A DNA stretch of 64,000 nucleotides from an uncultured Pelagibacteraceae bacterium (GTDB lineage: Bacteria; Pseudomonadota; Alphaproteobacteria; Pelagibacterales; Pelagibacteraceae): NCBI GenBank assembly GCA_902635845.1, contig CACPPK010000003.1:1-64000 (forward strand), given 5' to 3'. The notes under the pieces were generated by a model, which was not told where the DNA came from, searched no databases, and saw only the letters and a list, made by a program, of their open reading frames with translations. A program made the translations under genes and the position numbers. Each line of letters starts with the position of its first letter. Within the stretch, counting starts at the first letter, position 1. Shown here piece after piece: positions 33,021 to 42,389 of this stretch.

Positions 33021-33426
33021 AATTTTAGGTAAATTTATAAAAGATTTGTCTAGTGAGACACCTGATGTTGAAACATACTTATATGTACGAGATAGAATTG
33101 GGAAATATCAACTTGATATCGATATTAATTCAAGAGCTTTAAAAAATAAAATGGTAGAAATTAATACTATTTTTAAATTTTTAGATAAAGATAATAGTGA
33201 AAAAAAAGCTCATTTTGAAATTGTACACACAACTGTTGTTAAAATTGATGATGACGTAAAAGAAAAAAAGGAAATGGAAAAAATTATATTGGTTGATGTA
33301 CAAACAAAGATTTATCCTGATCTAGAAAAATCTTTACTGAATCTCCTTCATAACTCGGGTTATGTGGGAATAAACTTTGATAAAAAAGTTGACTTCGAGG
33401 ATTTATATAAAAAAAAATTTAATTAA
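32998..33426 (+). CDS. secB: Protein-export chaperone SecB (start moved downstream)
   Basis: KYKILGKFIKDLSSETPDVETYL; INTIFKFLDKDNSEKKAHFEIVHTTVVKI. Confidence 0.85.
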   Translation: MTMTEKYKILGKFIKDLSSETPDVETYLYVRDRIGKYQLDIDINSRALKNKMVEINTIFKFLDKDNSEKKAHFEIVHTTVVKIDDDVKEKKEMEKIILVDVQTKIYPDLEKSLLNLLHNSGYVGINFDKKVDFEDLYKKKFN

Positions 33427-34084
33427 AAAAATTTTTTTTTAAGTTTTGGTTTAAATATTGTTTGTGTTTGACAATTTCACTCTCAGTTGCCTTAACTACT
33501 TTTTTAAAATATTTAATTTTAGAGTTCTCAATATTTTTATTTGCTATCTTTATATCTTGAAAATTAAGTGTGGGCTCCGTTTGATCTATTAAGTTAATAT
33601 AAACTTTTGCCAACAAATCACAATCGACCAAGGCTGTATGCTGAATTCTTTTAGAATTATCAATTCTGAAACGTTTACAAAGACCATCCAAACTTACAGA
33701 TGAACCAGGAAATTTATTTCTAGCTAAGACCAAAGTGTCTACAATTGGATTGGATAATTTATCAATACCCAATAGCATTAACTCATTGTTTAGATGAGCT
33801 AGGTCAAATTCAGCATTGTGAATAATTAATTTTTTATCTTTAATAAAATTTAAAAATTCTTCGCTTACTTGATTGAATTTTTTTTGTTCAGATAGAAATT
33901 CATCTGTATATCCATGAACTTTAAAGGCCTGCTCTGATACTTTTCTTTCCGGGTTTAAATAACAGTGAAATTTGTTTTTTGTTGGTATTAGATTTTCTAA
34001 CTCTATACAGCCTATTTCAACGATCCTATGGCCTTCTTGAACTGAAATTCCTGTGGTTTCAGTATCTAATACAACTTCTTTCAT
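33419..34084 (-). CDS. dnaQ: DNA polymerase III epsilon subunit
   Basis: VVLDTETTGISVQEGHRIVEIGCIEL; HNAEFDLAHLN; HTALVDCDLLAKVY. Confidence 0.96.
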   Translation of the reverse strand: MKEVVLDTETTGISVQEGHRIVEIGCIELENLIPTKNKFHCYLNPERKVSEQAFKVHGYTDEFLSEQKKFNQVSEEFLNFIKDKKLIIHNAEFDLAHLNNELMLLGIDKLSNPIVDTLVLARNKFPGSSVSLDGLCKRFRIDNSKRIQHTALVDCDLLAKVYINLIDQTEPTLNFQDIKIANKNIENSKIKYFKKVVKATESEIVKHKQYLNQNLKKNFFN

Positions 34085-34654
34085 TTATAAAATTTCTTTT
34101 AATATTTTATTTATACTACTTTTTAAAGGTTTTTTCTTAAAATTATTTTTAATAATAAAATGTGATTTTCTTTTTTTATAAGGAGAAGAAAATTGAATTT
34201 TCTTAAACTTATTTATAAGTTTTCGATTAAAATTTGGTCTTTTTTTCAACCTTTTTTCTATATCAAGATTTTTTGAATCTACAAAAACCAATATATCGTT
34301 TTTGTTGTTAATTTTATTTTCTAACAATAAAGGAATATCTAGTATTAATATCTTTTTATTTCTATTTTTTTTTAAAAACAATTTTAATGCTTTTCTAATT
34401 TCAAAATGAACTATTGAGATTATTTTTTTTAAATTAACTTTATTACTTAATATTGCTTTTGTAATTTCTTTTTTATCAATTGGAAAAGAAAAAATATAAT
34501 TAGGTAATTTCTTCTTTAATTTTTTAAAAGTTTTTTTATCTTTTTTATAAAGTTTTGATACCTCATAATCTGCATTAAAAACTGGATACCCAAAGTTGTT
34601 TGCAACATAACTTTTTCCTGAACCTATATCTCCTAAAATTCCTATTCTAATCAT
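34085..34654 (-). CDS. coaE: Dephospho-CoA kinase
   Basis: IGILGDIGSGKSYVANNFGYPVFNAD; LILDIPLLLENK. Confidence 0.92.
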   Translation of the reverse strand: MIRIGILGDIGSGKSYVANNFGYPVFNADYEVSKLYKKDKKTFKKLKKKLPNYIFSFPIDKKEITKAILSNKVNLKKIISIVHFEIRKALKLFLKKNRNKKILILDIPLLLENKINNKNDILVFVDSKNLDIEKRLKKRPNFNRKLINKFKKIQFSSPYKKRKSHFIIKNNFKKKPLKSSINKILKEIL

Positions 34655-35444
34655 TATTTAAAATTTCAAGAATCTCATTATTAATTTGTGGTGTTATTCC
34701 ATGCCACAATTTGAATGCTTCTAGAGCCTGATAAACAAACATTAGCTTACCATTCTCTGTTTTATTTCCAAATTTTTTTCCCTCTTTTAAAAAATTGGTT
34801 TCTGCAGGATTATAAATTACATCATAAAATAGTTTATTGCTTCCACTTTTTGAAAAATCTAAATTAATAGTTTCTTTATCTAGTCCCAAACTGGTGGCAT
34901 TGATAATGACATCAAAATCTATTATTTCACCCCAATCCAATATCTTTAAATTATTAAATCGTAACTTCAAATCTTCCGCTTTTTTTTTAGTTCTATTACT
35001 AACAACTATTTGTGAAACAAACATTTTTTTTAAAGCAAAAATTATTGAAGGAACCACGCCGCCCGCACCTAAAATAATAACTTTTTTATCTTGAATGTTA
35101 AAATTTAATTTTTTAATAGCCTCTGTAAAACCAACTATGTCAGTGTTATGTCCAACCAACTTGTCATTGCTAAAAATTATTGTATTAACAGATTGTGTTT
35201 GTTCTGCTTCTGGGCTTAATTTGTCTAAATAAGGAATTACGGCTTTTTTAAATGGAACAGTAACATTAATACCATTTATTTTTTTTTCTTTAACTTTAGA
35301 AATTACAGATTGTAAATCTTTCTCATCAATTTTTTTTTTATCATATTTGGCATTAATATTATTCTCGTTAAACCAATAATTATGAAGTTTTGGCGACAAA
35401 GAATGATCAATAGGATTTCCAATTACAAAATATTTTTTCATCAC
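34647..35444 (-). CDS. aroE: Shikimate dehydrogenase
   Basis: FVIGNPIDHSLSPKLHNYWF, GINVTVPFK, GHNTDIVGF, LGAGGV. Confidence 0.96.
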   Translation of the reverse strand: MMKKYFVIGNPIDHSLSPKLHNYWFNENNINAKYDKKKIDEKDLQSVISKVKEKKINGINVTVPFKKAVIPYLDKLSPEAEQTQSVNTIIFSNDKLVGHNTDIVGFTEAIKKLNFNIQDKKVIILGAGGVVPSIIFALKKMFVSQIVVSNRTKKKAEDLKLRFNNLKILDWGEIIDFDVIINATSLGLDKETINLDFSKSGSNKLFYDVIYNPAETNFLKEGKKFGNKTENGKLMFVYQALEAFKLWHGITPQINNEILEILNND

Positions 35445-36025
35445 AGTGAGTTTATATATTCCTTAATTTTTTTTACGGGTAGGCCCATAATTGTATCTTC
35501 GTCTCCCTCTATGCTTGTGAACAGATTTCTGCCCTCACCCTCTATTTGATAAACATTGTATGCATAAAGAGTTGTATCAGGTATTTTAGATAAGTAATTT
35601 TTAAGCTCATCATCAGATAAATTTTTCATTGAAAGTTTGGCTTTATCAGTATGGTTCCAGATCATCGATCCGTTTTTTGATACGCAAACAGAACTTATTA
35701 AAAAATGAGATTTACCATTAAGTTTCTTTAATATTTTCATCGCCTCTCCTCGAGTTTCTGGCTTAGATATTAATTCACCGTTCAAATCTATCACGCTGTC
35801 TGCTCCTAAAACGATTTCATCAGTTTTTTTCATGCTTACTTTGTTTGCCTTTAATTCAGCTAGATTTTTTGAAATTAACTCTGGACTTGCTTTCTCTTTT
35901 AATAAACTTAATTTAACAATATCCTCATCTACATTCGATGGTTCAACAACATTTTTAATGTTATTTTTATCTAAAATTTCTTTTCGTACTTTACTCTTTG
36001 ATGCAAGAATTATTTTACTTGGCAT
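35441..36025 (-). CDS. maf: Maf-like nucleotide pyrophosphatase
   Basis: IILASKSKVRKEIL, VLGADSVIDLNGELISKPETRGEA, EGDEDTIMGLPV. Confidence 0.94.
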   Translation of the reverse strand: MPSKIILASKSKVRKEILDKNNIKNVVEPSNVDEDIVKLSLLKEKASPELISKNLAELKANKVSMKKTDEIVLGADSVIDLNGELISKPETRGEAMKILKKLNGKSHFLISSVCVSKNGSMIWNHTDKAKLSMKNLSDDELKNYLSKIPDTTLYAYNVYQIEGEGRNLFTSIEGDEDTIMGLPVKKIKEYINSL

Positions 36026-36842
36026 TGTTTAAATATATTTCGTGAATTTTGATAATCGATGCTGCGGTTTCCTCAACAGATTTTCTTGTAACATCTATTA
36101 GGGGCCATTTATATTTTTGAAAAGTTTTTTTTGCATCTAAAACTTCTTTTTTTATGTTTTCTAGATCTGTATATTTTATGTTTTCTGTTTCTCTTAATGA
36201 ATTCATTCTATTTTTTCTTAAATCAGCCAGCCTTTCAGGTTCTGTGCTTAATCCGACAACACAGGAAAGCTTGGGATTTTGCTTTAATTTCTCTGGTAAT
36301 GAATTTTCATTTACCAGGGGTATATTTGATGTTTTAAATCCTTTGTTTGCAAGATATATGGATGTCGGCGTTTTACTTGTTCTGCTTACTCCAACTAGAA
36401 TAATATCTGATTTGTCTATTTCGTTAATTAAGTTTCCATCGTCGTGGTTCATTGTGAATTGAATTGCTTCTATCCTGTCATAATACTCCTCATTTAAAAT
36501 ATGTTGGCCGCTTGGTTCGTGGGTTGCTTTTTGATTAAGAATTTTTGAGAAATTTAGAATTAAATTTCCCAATACACCGAAACATGGAATTTTTTTGTCT
36601 TCACTCACATTTGCTAAATACTTAGCTAAGTTATTATCAACAATGGTATATAAAATTATTGCGTTTGTATTTTTTTCTGCGTCTTCTAAAATTTTTAAAA
36701 TTTGATTTTCTGTCCTGGTAAAAGAATATGAATGAATTTTATATTCTATATTTATAAATTGAGCTTTTAGAGCCAAAAATATTCTATCTAAAGTCTCGCC
36801 CGTTGAATCTGAAATCAAGTATATTTGATATGTATTATTCAT
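36015..36842 (-). CDS. ppsR: Pyruvate,phosphate dikinase / PEP synthase regulatory protein (DUF299)
   Basis: YLISDSTGETLDRIFLALKAQF; IILVGVSRTSKTPTSIYLANKGFK. Confidence 0.93.
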   Translation of the reverse strand: MNNTYQIYLISDSTGETLDRIFLALKAQFINIEYKIHSYSFTRTENQILKILEDAEKNTNAIILYTIVDNNLAKYLANVSEDKKIPCFGVLGNLILNFSKILNQKATHEPSGQHILNEEYYDRIEAIQFTMNHDDGNLINEIDKSDIILVGVSRTSKTPTSIYLANKGFKTSNIPLVNENSLPEKLKQNPKLSCVVGLSTEPERLADLRKNRMNSLRETENIKYTDLENIKKEVLDAKKTFQKYKWPLIDVTRKSVEETAASIIKIHEIYLNNAK

Positions 36843-37109
36843 GAATAAAATGTTAATAAATATGTATTATTTTAATTAAATTTAACAATTTAAAATTTCT
36901 TAAAATAAGCTTGTAAAACCTAGTATTTATTAACAATAATAATAAATAGGTCAAAACAATCCACAAAAAATGAAATAATTAAAAAAGCTTCATTTTTCAC
37001 AATTTTAGTTGCTTAAGATGTTAGTAAATTGTGAATATAATGTTCATAAAAATTAATCACCTTTATTCACAGGATATATTAATACTACAATAATTTATAA
37101 AGTTTTTAT
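36843..37109. other. oriC: Putative chromosomal replication origin (oriC)
   Basis: Longest non-coding gap in the window, between DUF299 and hemE; TTATTCACA (37063-37071, 9/9 to TTATNCACA), TTTTTCACA (36993-37001), reverse ATATTCACA (37030-37038), weaker CAATCCACA (36957-36965); AT-rich; genes diverge from it. Confidence 0.7.
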
Positions 37110-38114
37110 ATGAAACCTTTAGACAAAGTAATTATTAACAAAGATACCTCATTTAATCCTATATGGATTATGAGGCAAGCAGGAAGATATCTTCCAGAAT
37201 TTAGAGAAATTAGAAAAGAAAACCCTAATTTTATTAATTTATGTTTAAATGATGAGCTATCATCAAAGATAACTTTACAACCTTTAAAGAGATTTGATCT
37301 AGATGCTGCAATAATATTTTCAGATATCTTGATGCTTCCTTATGGATTGGGTCAAAAAGTAGAGTTTGAGAAAAATTTTGGACCAAAGTTAGGAGAAATA
37401 AATCTAAATAAAATAGCCAAGATTGATGAAATTGACTTTGTGGAAAAAATACATCGTGTATATAAGGCAATAAAAAAAGTTAGCTCAGACCCCATTTTAA
37501 ATAATAAAAATACTATAGGTTTTGTTGGTGCTCCATGGACATTATTAGTTTATATGATTAATCTACAATCGCCTAAAAAAAATTTAAAAAAGGATTTTTT
37601 TAAGGATGAATTTTTAATAAATAGAATTTTATTAATCATTGAAAAATTTTTAAAAGTACATATCAAAAACCAGGTTGATAATGGTGCGAACATAATCCAA
37701 ATATTTGATAGTTGGGCAGGCTTATTAGATGAAAAAGATTTACCAAATTATGTTTATTCGCCAACTCTAAATTTAGTTGATTTTGTAAAATCTTTAAATG
37801 TACCAGTAATATGTTTCCCTAGAGAAATAAAAAATTATAAAGAATTTTGTGAAATTATTAAACCTGATGTTGTTAGTGTTGATTATAATGTTGACCCAAA
37901 AAAAATACTTAGGGATATTAAAATACCTATTCAAGGTGGGTTAGACCCTAAAATTTTATTAACAGACAAAGAAACTTTAAAAAAAGAAGCTTCTAAATAT
38001 TTGGAAATCTTTAAAGATCATCCGTATATATTTAATCTTGGACATGGTATTTTACCTGAGACTAATCCAGAAATGGTAGAAAACTTAATCAAAATTGTAA
38101 AAGATTTTAAATGA
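37110..38114 (+). CDS. hemE: Uroporphyrinogen decarboxylase
   Basis: PIWIMRQAGRYLPEFRE; AAIIFSDILMLPYGLG; IFDSWAG; LGHGILPETNPE. Confidence 0.97.
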   Translation: MKPLDKVIINKDTSFNPIWIMRQAGRYLPEFREIRKENPNFINLCLNDELSSKITLQPLKRFDLDAAIIFSDILMLPYGLGQKVEFEKNFGPKLGEINLNKIAKIDEIDFVEKIHRVYKAIKKVSSDPILNNKNTIGFVGAPWTLLVYMINLQSPKKNLKKDFFKDEFLINRILLIIEKFLKVHIKNQVDNGANIIQIFDSWAGLLDEKDLPNYVYSPTLNLVDFVKSLNVPVICFPREIKNYKEFCEIIKPDVVSVDYNVDPKKILRDIKIPIQGGLDPKILLTDKETLKKEASKYLEIFKDHPYIFNLGHGILPETNPEMVENLIKIVKDFK

Positions 38115-39106
38115 TTGAAAAAAATCATCCTCCTGTAAAATTTGGTAAAACCGGCATTCTGGTGATTAATCTAGGAACACCCGACTCTACTAGTTGGCTC
38201 GATATAAGAAAATATTTAAGAGAGTTTCTTTCCGATAGAAGGGTTATCGAAGTAAACCCTGTGATTTGGCAAATAATTTTAAATGTTTTTATTTTAAATT
38301 TTAGGCCTTCCAAAACAGCGAAAGCTTATAAGGAAATATGGATTAAAGATAAAAATATGTCTCCACTTCTATATTATACAAAAAAACAAAGTGAAAAAAT
38401 TTCAAACTTAATTTCTAAAGAAAATATCATTGTAGATTTTGCAATGAGATATGGAAATCCTAGTATTAAAAGCAAGATTCAAAAATTACATGAAATGGGA
38501 TGTGAAAATTTAGTCATACTTCCTCTTTATCCACAGTATGCTGCTGCCACAACAGCAACAGTCTGTGATGAAGTTTATAGAATTTTGATGAAAATGAGAT
38601 GGCAACCCTCTTTAAAAATAATACCACATTACGAGTCTGATCCTCTTTATATTGATGCACTCGTTAATTCCATTAATAAAAAACTTAACGAAATAAATTG
38701 GAGGCCAGATTTAATTATAGCCTCTTATCATGGCATACCAAAAAAATATTTTGATAAAGGTGATCCTTACCATTGTTATTGTCATAAAACGACAAGACTT
38801 GTTTCGGAAAAATTTAGTTCAATTAAAATTAAAACTACATTTCAATCAAGATTTGGTCCACAAGAATGGCTTCAACCATATACTGACAAGACTCTAGAAA
38901 ACTTGCCCAAAGAAGGAGTCAAAAATGTTCTTACAATTTGTCCGGGGTTTTCATCTGACTGCGTCGAGACTTTGGAGGAAATTTTAATTCAGGGTAAAGA
39001 GAGTTTTATTAGTGCCGGAGGTGAAAATTTTGATATGGTTCCTTGTTTAAATGATAATGATGACCATATCATTTTATTAAAATCTTTAATTGAAAGAAAT
39101 ATTTGA
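38111..39106 (+). CDS. hemH: Ferrochelatase
   Basis: GILVINLGTPDS; ASYHGIPKKYFDKGDPYHCYCHKT; TFQSRFGPQEWLQPYT. Confidence 0.97.
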   Translation: MIEKNHPPVKFGKTGILVINLGTPDSTSWLDIRKYLREFLSDRRVIEVNPVIWQIILNVFILNFRPSKTAKAYKEIWIKDKNMSPLLYYTKKQSEKISNLISKENIIVDFAMRYGNPSIKSKIQKLHEMGCENLVILPLYPQYAAATTATVCDEVYRILMKMRWQPSLKIIPHYESDPLYIDALVNSINKKLNEINWRPDLIIASYHGIPKKYFDKGDPYHCYCHKTTRLVSEKFSSIKIKTTFQSRFGPQEWLQPYTDKTLENLPKEGVKNVLTICPGFSSDCVETLEEILIQGKESFISAGGENFDMVPCLNDNDDHIILLKSLIERNI

Positions 39107-39109
39107 TGC

Positions 39110-39544
39110 ATGAATTCATATTTATTATTTAAATCTTTGCATTTGATTGCAGTTATTTCTTGGATGGCTGGTCTTTTGTATCTTCCTAGAATTTTTGTTT
39201 ACCACGTTGAAAATAAAGACAAAAAAGAAGCAACAGATATTTTTGAAGTTATGGAAAGAAGGTTATTTTACTACATTATGCGTCCTGCAATGATTTTTAC
39301 TTGGGTTTTTGGATTAGTATTAATTTATCTCAATGGAATAGATATTTTTTCTCAATTATGGTTTCAGATAAAAATTGTCCTAATAATTTTGTTATCAGCT
39401 TACAATGATTATCTGGGAAAATGCCTTGTTGCTCTAAAAAATTCTTCAAACACAAGATCTTCAAAATTCTTTAGAATTATTAACGAAATACCCACGGTTG
39501 TCTTAATTATTGTTGTATTTTTAGCTATTTTTAAGCCAATCTAG
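39110..39544 (+). CDS. hemJ: HemJ-type protoporphyrinogen IX oxidase (UPF0093)
   Basis: FKSLHLIAVISWMAGLLYLPRIFVYH; MERRLFYYIMRPAMIFTW; downstream of hemH. Confidence 0.9.
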   Translation: MNSYLLFKSLHLIAVISWMAGLLYLPRIFVYHVENKDKKEATDIFEVMERRLFYYIMRPAMIFTWVFGLVLIYLNGIDIFSQLWFQIKIVLIILLSAYNDYLGKCLVALKNSSNTRSSKFFRIINEIPTVVLIIVVFLAIFKPI

Positions 39545-39610
39545 GGTTGAAATAACAACGGTAGTATATATATTAATAGCATCTGATAAGTCCTTATCTA
39601 AAAAAAAATC

Positions 39611-40879
39611 ATGAATATTCAAGAATTAAAATTAAAATCATCTGAACAGCTTATTACTCAAGCCGAAGAGCTTGGTATTGAAAATGCCAGCACACTAAGG
39701 AAACAGGAAATACTTTTTGCAATTCTTAAAAAGGTTGCCGAAAAAGAAGAAATTACTGGTGTAGGTGTTTTGCAGTTATTACAAGATGGTTTTGGTTTTT
39801 TAAGAGCAATGGAGTCAAATTATCTTCCGGGTCCAGATGATATATATGTGAGCCCAAGTCAAATTAGAAAATTTGGCTTAAGAACCGGAGATACTGTTGA
39901 GGGACCAGTTAGAGCCCCCAAAGAAGGAGAAAGATATTTTGCGTTATTACAAGTTAGTAAGATCAATTTTGAGGAACCAGAAAAAGCAAGACATAAAATC
40001 GCATTTGATAACTTAACTCCTTTATATCCAGACAAACAGTTGGTGATGGAAGTTGAAACTACAAAAGTTGAAAAAAAACAAGATTTAACACCAAGACTTA
40101 TTGATCTTGTTAGTCCAATTGGAAAGGGACAAAGATCTATAATCATTTCTCCACCTAAAGCTGGTAAGACAATGATTTTGCAAAGTATTGCAAATTCAAT
40201 AGCAAAAAATTATCCAGAATGTTATCTTATAGTATTGTTGATTGACGAACGTCCAGAAGAAGTAACAGACATGCAAAGAACTGTAAAAGGAGAAGTAATT
40301 AGCTCTACTTTTGATGAACCAGCTCAAAGGCACGTAGCAGTAGCTGAAATGGTTATTGAAAAAGCCAAAAGATTAACTGAACACAAAAAAGACGTTATAA
40401 TACTATTAGACTCTATAACAAGATTAGGAAGAGCATATAATGCAGTTATTCCGAGTTCAGGTAAAGTTCTTACAGGAGGTGTCGATGCAAATGCACTCCA
40501 GAGACCCAAAAGATTTTTTGGTGCAGCAAGAAACATTGAAGAAGGCGGTTCATTAACAATTATTTCTACAGCATTAATTGACACAGGAAGCAGAATGGAT
40601 GAGGTCATTTTTGAAGAATTTAAAGGAACAGGTAATAGTGAAACAATATTAGATAGAAAAATTGCAGATAAAAGAATATTCCCAGCAATCGATATAACTA
40701 AATCAGGAACAAGAAGAGAAGAATTGTTATTTGATAAAAATGATTTACAAAAAATGAATGTGCTTAGACGGATTATTGCCCCAATGGGAACAATGGATGC
40801 AATCGAATTTATAAATTCTAAATTAAAAGATACCAAAAATAATGCTGAGTTCTTTAATTCAATGAATAAACCAGCCTAA
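39611..40879 (+). CDS. rho: Transcription termination factor Rho
   Basis: [61 protein letters not shown]. Confidence 0.98.
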   Translation: MNIQELKLKSSEQLITQAEELGIENASTLRKQEILFAILKKVAEKEEITGVGVLQLLQDGFGFLRAMESNYLPGPDDIYVSPSQIRKFGLRTGDTVEGPVRAPKEGERYFALLQVSKINFEEPEKARHKIAFDNLTPLYPDKQLVMEVETTKVEKKQDLTPRLIDLVSPIGKGQRSIIISPPKAGKTMILQSIANSIAKNYPECYLIVLLIDERPEEVTDMQRTVKGEVISSTFDEPAQRHVAVAEMVIEKAKRLTEHKKDVIILLDSITRLGRAYNAVIPSSGKVLTGGVDANALQRPKRFFGAARNIEEGGSLTIISTALIDTGSRMDEVIFEEFKGTGNSETILDRKIADKRIFPAIDITKSGTRREELLFDKNDLQKMNVLRRIIAPMGTMDAIEFINSKLKDTKNNAEFFNSMNKPA

Positions 40880-40940
40880 AATTTTTTTAATTATAATTTA
40901 GAGTTTTACAGAGACATAAATTTGAAGATATAATCTTTGA

Positions 40941-42272
40941 ATGACAATTTATGCTTTATCAAGTGGTCCAGGTATTTCCGGTGTAGCAGTTATAAGAATT
41001 TCGGGTCAAGAAACCTCAAAAGTAATCAAACTTTTAACAGGAAAAGATATCCCAAAACCCCGGGTAGCAACTCTTCGAAAAATCAATAAAATCAATACTT
41101 CTGAGCTAATTGATGAGGGGTTAATACTTTGGTTTCCTGGGCCCGAGAGCTACACAGGTGAAGATATGGCCGAAATCCAAGTCCATGGTAGCAAAGCTGT
41201 TGTGGATGCCCTGCACTCCTCCCTTTCCGACATAAAAAATTGTAGATTGGCTGAACCAGGTGAATTTACAAAATTAGCATTTCAAAATGGAAAAATAAAT
41301 TTACTTAAAGCTGAAAGTATTGCTGATTTGATTTCATCAGAAACAGAAATTCAAAGACAACAAGCAATCAAAATCATGAATGGAAAATCATCTGAACAAT
41401 TTAATTTTCTTAGAGAAAAACTTTTAAAAATTTTATCGCATGTTGAGGCGAAAATTGATTTTCCAGAGGAAGATCTGCCTAATAATATTTTAGATGAAAT
41501 TAAAATAAGTTCAGATGAAGTAATAAATAAAATTAAAAAAATATTAAATGATCAAAAAGTTGGAGAAAGAATAAGAGAAGGTTTTAAAATTGCTATTCTA
41601 GGTCCTACTAATGCTGGAAAATCTAGCCTAATGAATCATTTATCCAATCGAGATGTAGCAATTGTTTCCGAAATTGCTGGCACAACTAGAGACGTAATAG
41701 AAACACATCTCAATATAGATGGTTATCCAGTAATAATATCTGATACAGCTGGAATAAGAGATTCAAAAGACGAGATAGAAAAGAAAGGTATTAAATTATC
41801 CCTAAATAGAGCAGAAGAAGCAGATTTAAAGCTTGTTGTGGTTGATGCAAAAAGCCCTGATTTTACTGCTGTTTTGAAGGGTTTATTAGATGAAAATGCT
41901 ATATTAGTTATAAATAAGTCTGATCTTTTAAAAAAAGATATTGATCCAGAAATAAAAAAAACAAATCACGTTTTAATTTCAATTAAAGAAAATAAGAACA
42001 TCGAAGAATTAATTTTAAAAATAAAAAATAATTTAAAAAATAAATTTATTTCAAGTGATGATATTTTAATTACCAGAGAAAGACACAGACAACATTTACA
42101 ACAGTGTTTAGATCATTTAAAAAATTTTAATGAAAAAAAACAAATAGAAGATTTCGATAAAGCAGCAGAAGATCTAAGATTAGCCACTAGACATTTAGGC
42201 ATGATCGTTGGTAAAGTCGATGTTGAGGAGATATTAGGTAGTATTTTCAACGATTTTTGTATCGGTAAATAA
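40941..42272 (+). CDS. mnmE: tRNA modification GTPase MnmE
   Basis: TIYALSSGPGISGVAVIRISG; LGPTNAGKSSLMN; C-terminal FCIGK. Confidence 0.97.
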   Translation: MTIYALSSGPGISGVAVIRISGQETSKVIKLLTGKDIPKPRVATLRKINKINTSELIDEGLILWFPGPESYTGEDMAEIQVHGSKAVVDALHSSLSDIKNCRLAEPGEFTKLAFQNGKINLLKAESIADLISSETEIQRQQAIKIMNGKSSEQFNFLREKLLKILSHVEAKIDFPEEDLPNNILDEIKISSDEVINKIKKILNDQKVGERIREGFKIAILGPTNAGKSSLMNHLSNRDVAIVSEIAGTTRDVIETHLNIDGYPVIISDTAGIRDSKDEIEKKGIKLSLNRAEEADLKLVVVDAKSPDFTAVLKGLLDENAILVINKSDLLKKDIDPEIKKTNHVLISIKENKNIEELILKIKNNLKNKFISSDDILITRERHRQHLQQCLDHLKNFNEKKQIEDFDKAAEDLRLATRHLGMIVGKVDVEEILGSIFNDFCIGK

Positions 42273-42328
42273 TACTTCATTTTGCTGATTTTTTTGCGTT
42301 TTTTTACCTAAATACGTTGATAATATTG

Positions 42329-42350
42329 GCTTATTTACAAAAAAATAAGC
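42329..42350. other. Short hairpin in mnmE-mnmG gap
   Basis: GCTTATTT-ACAAAA-AAATAAGC, 8-bp perfect stem; no downstream + strand T-run. Confidence 0.3.
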
Positions 42351-42389
42351 TCATCTTGTAAAATATATAATCACCTATAAATTCGGGAT

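Noticed and set aside
36131-36462. Plus-strand ORFs inside ppsR
   Set aside because: Antisense to a conserved DUF299 gene; two overlapping frames, no motif.
36870-37040. CtrA-like TTAA-N7-TTAA sites in the oriC candidate
   Set aside because: Only one-mismatch variants found (for example TTTA-N7-TTAAC and TTAA-N7-GTAA); such matches are expected by chance in this AT-rich DNA.
40324-40836. 170-aa reverse ORF inside rho
   Set aside because: Shadow ORF opposite a highly conserved gene; composition reflects the reverse complement of rho codons and no recognisable motif.
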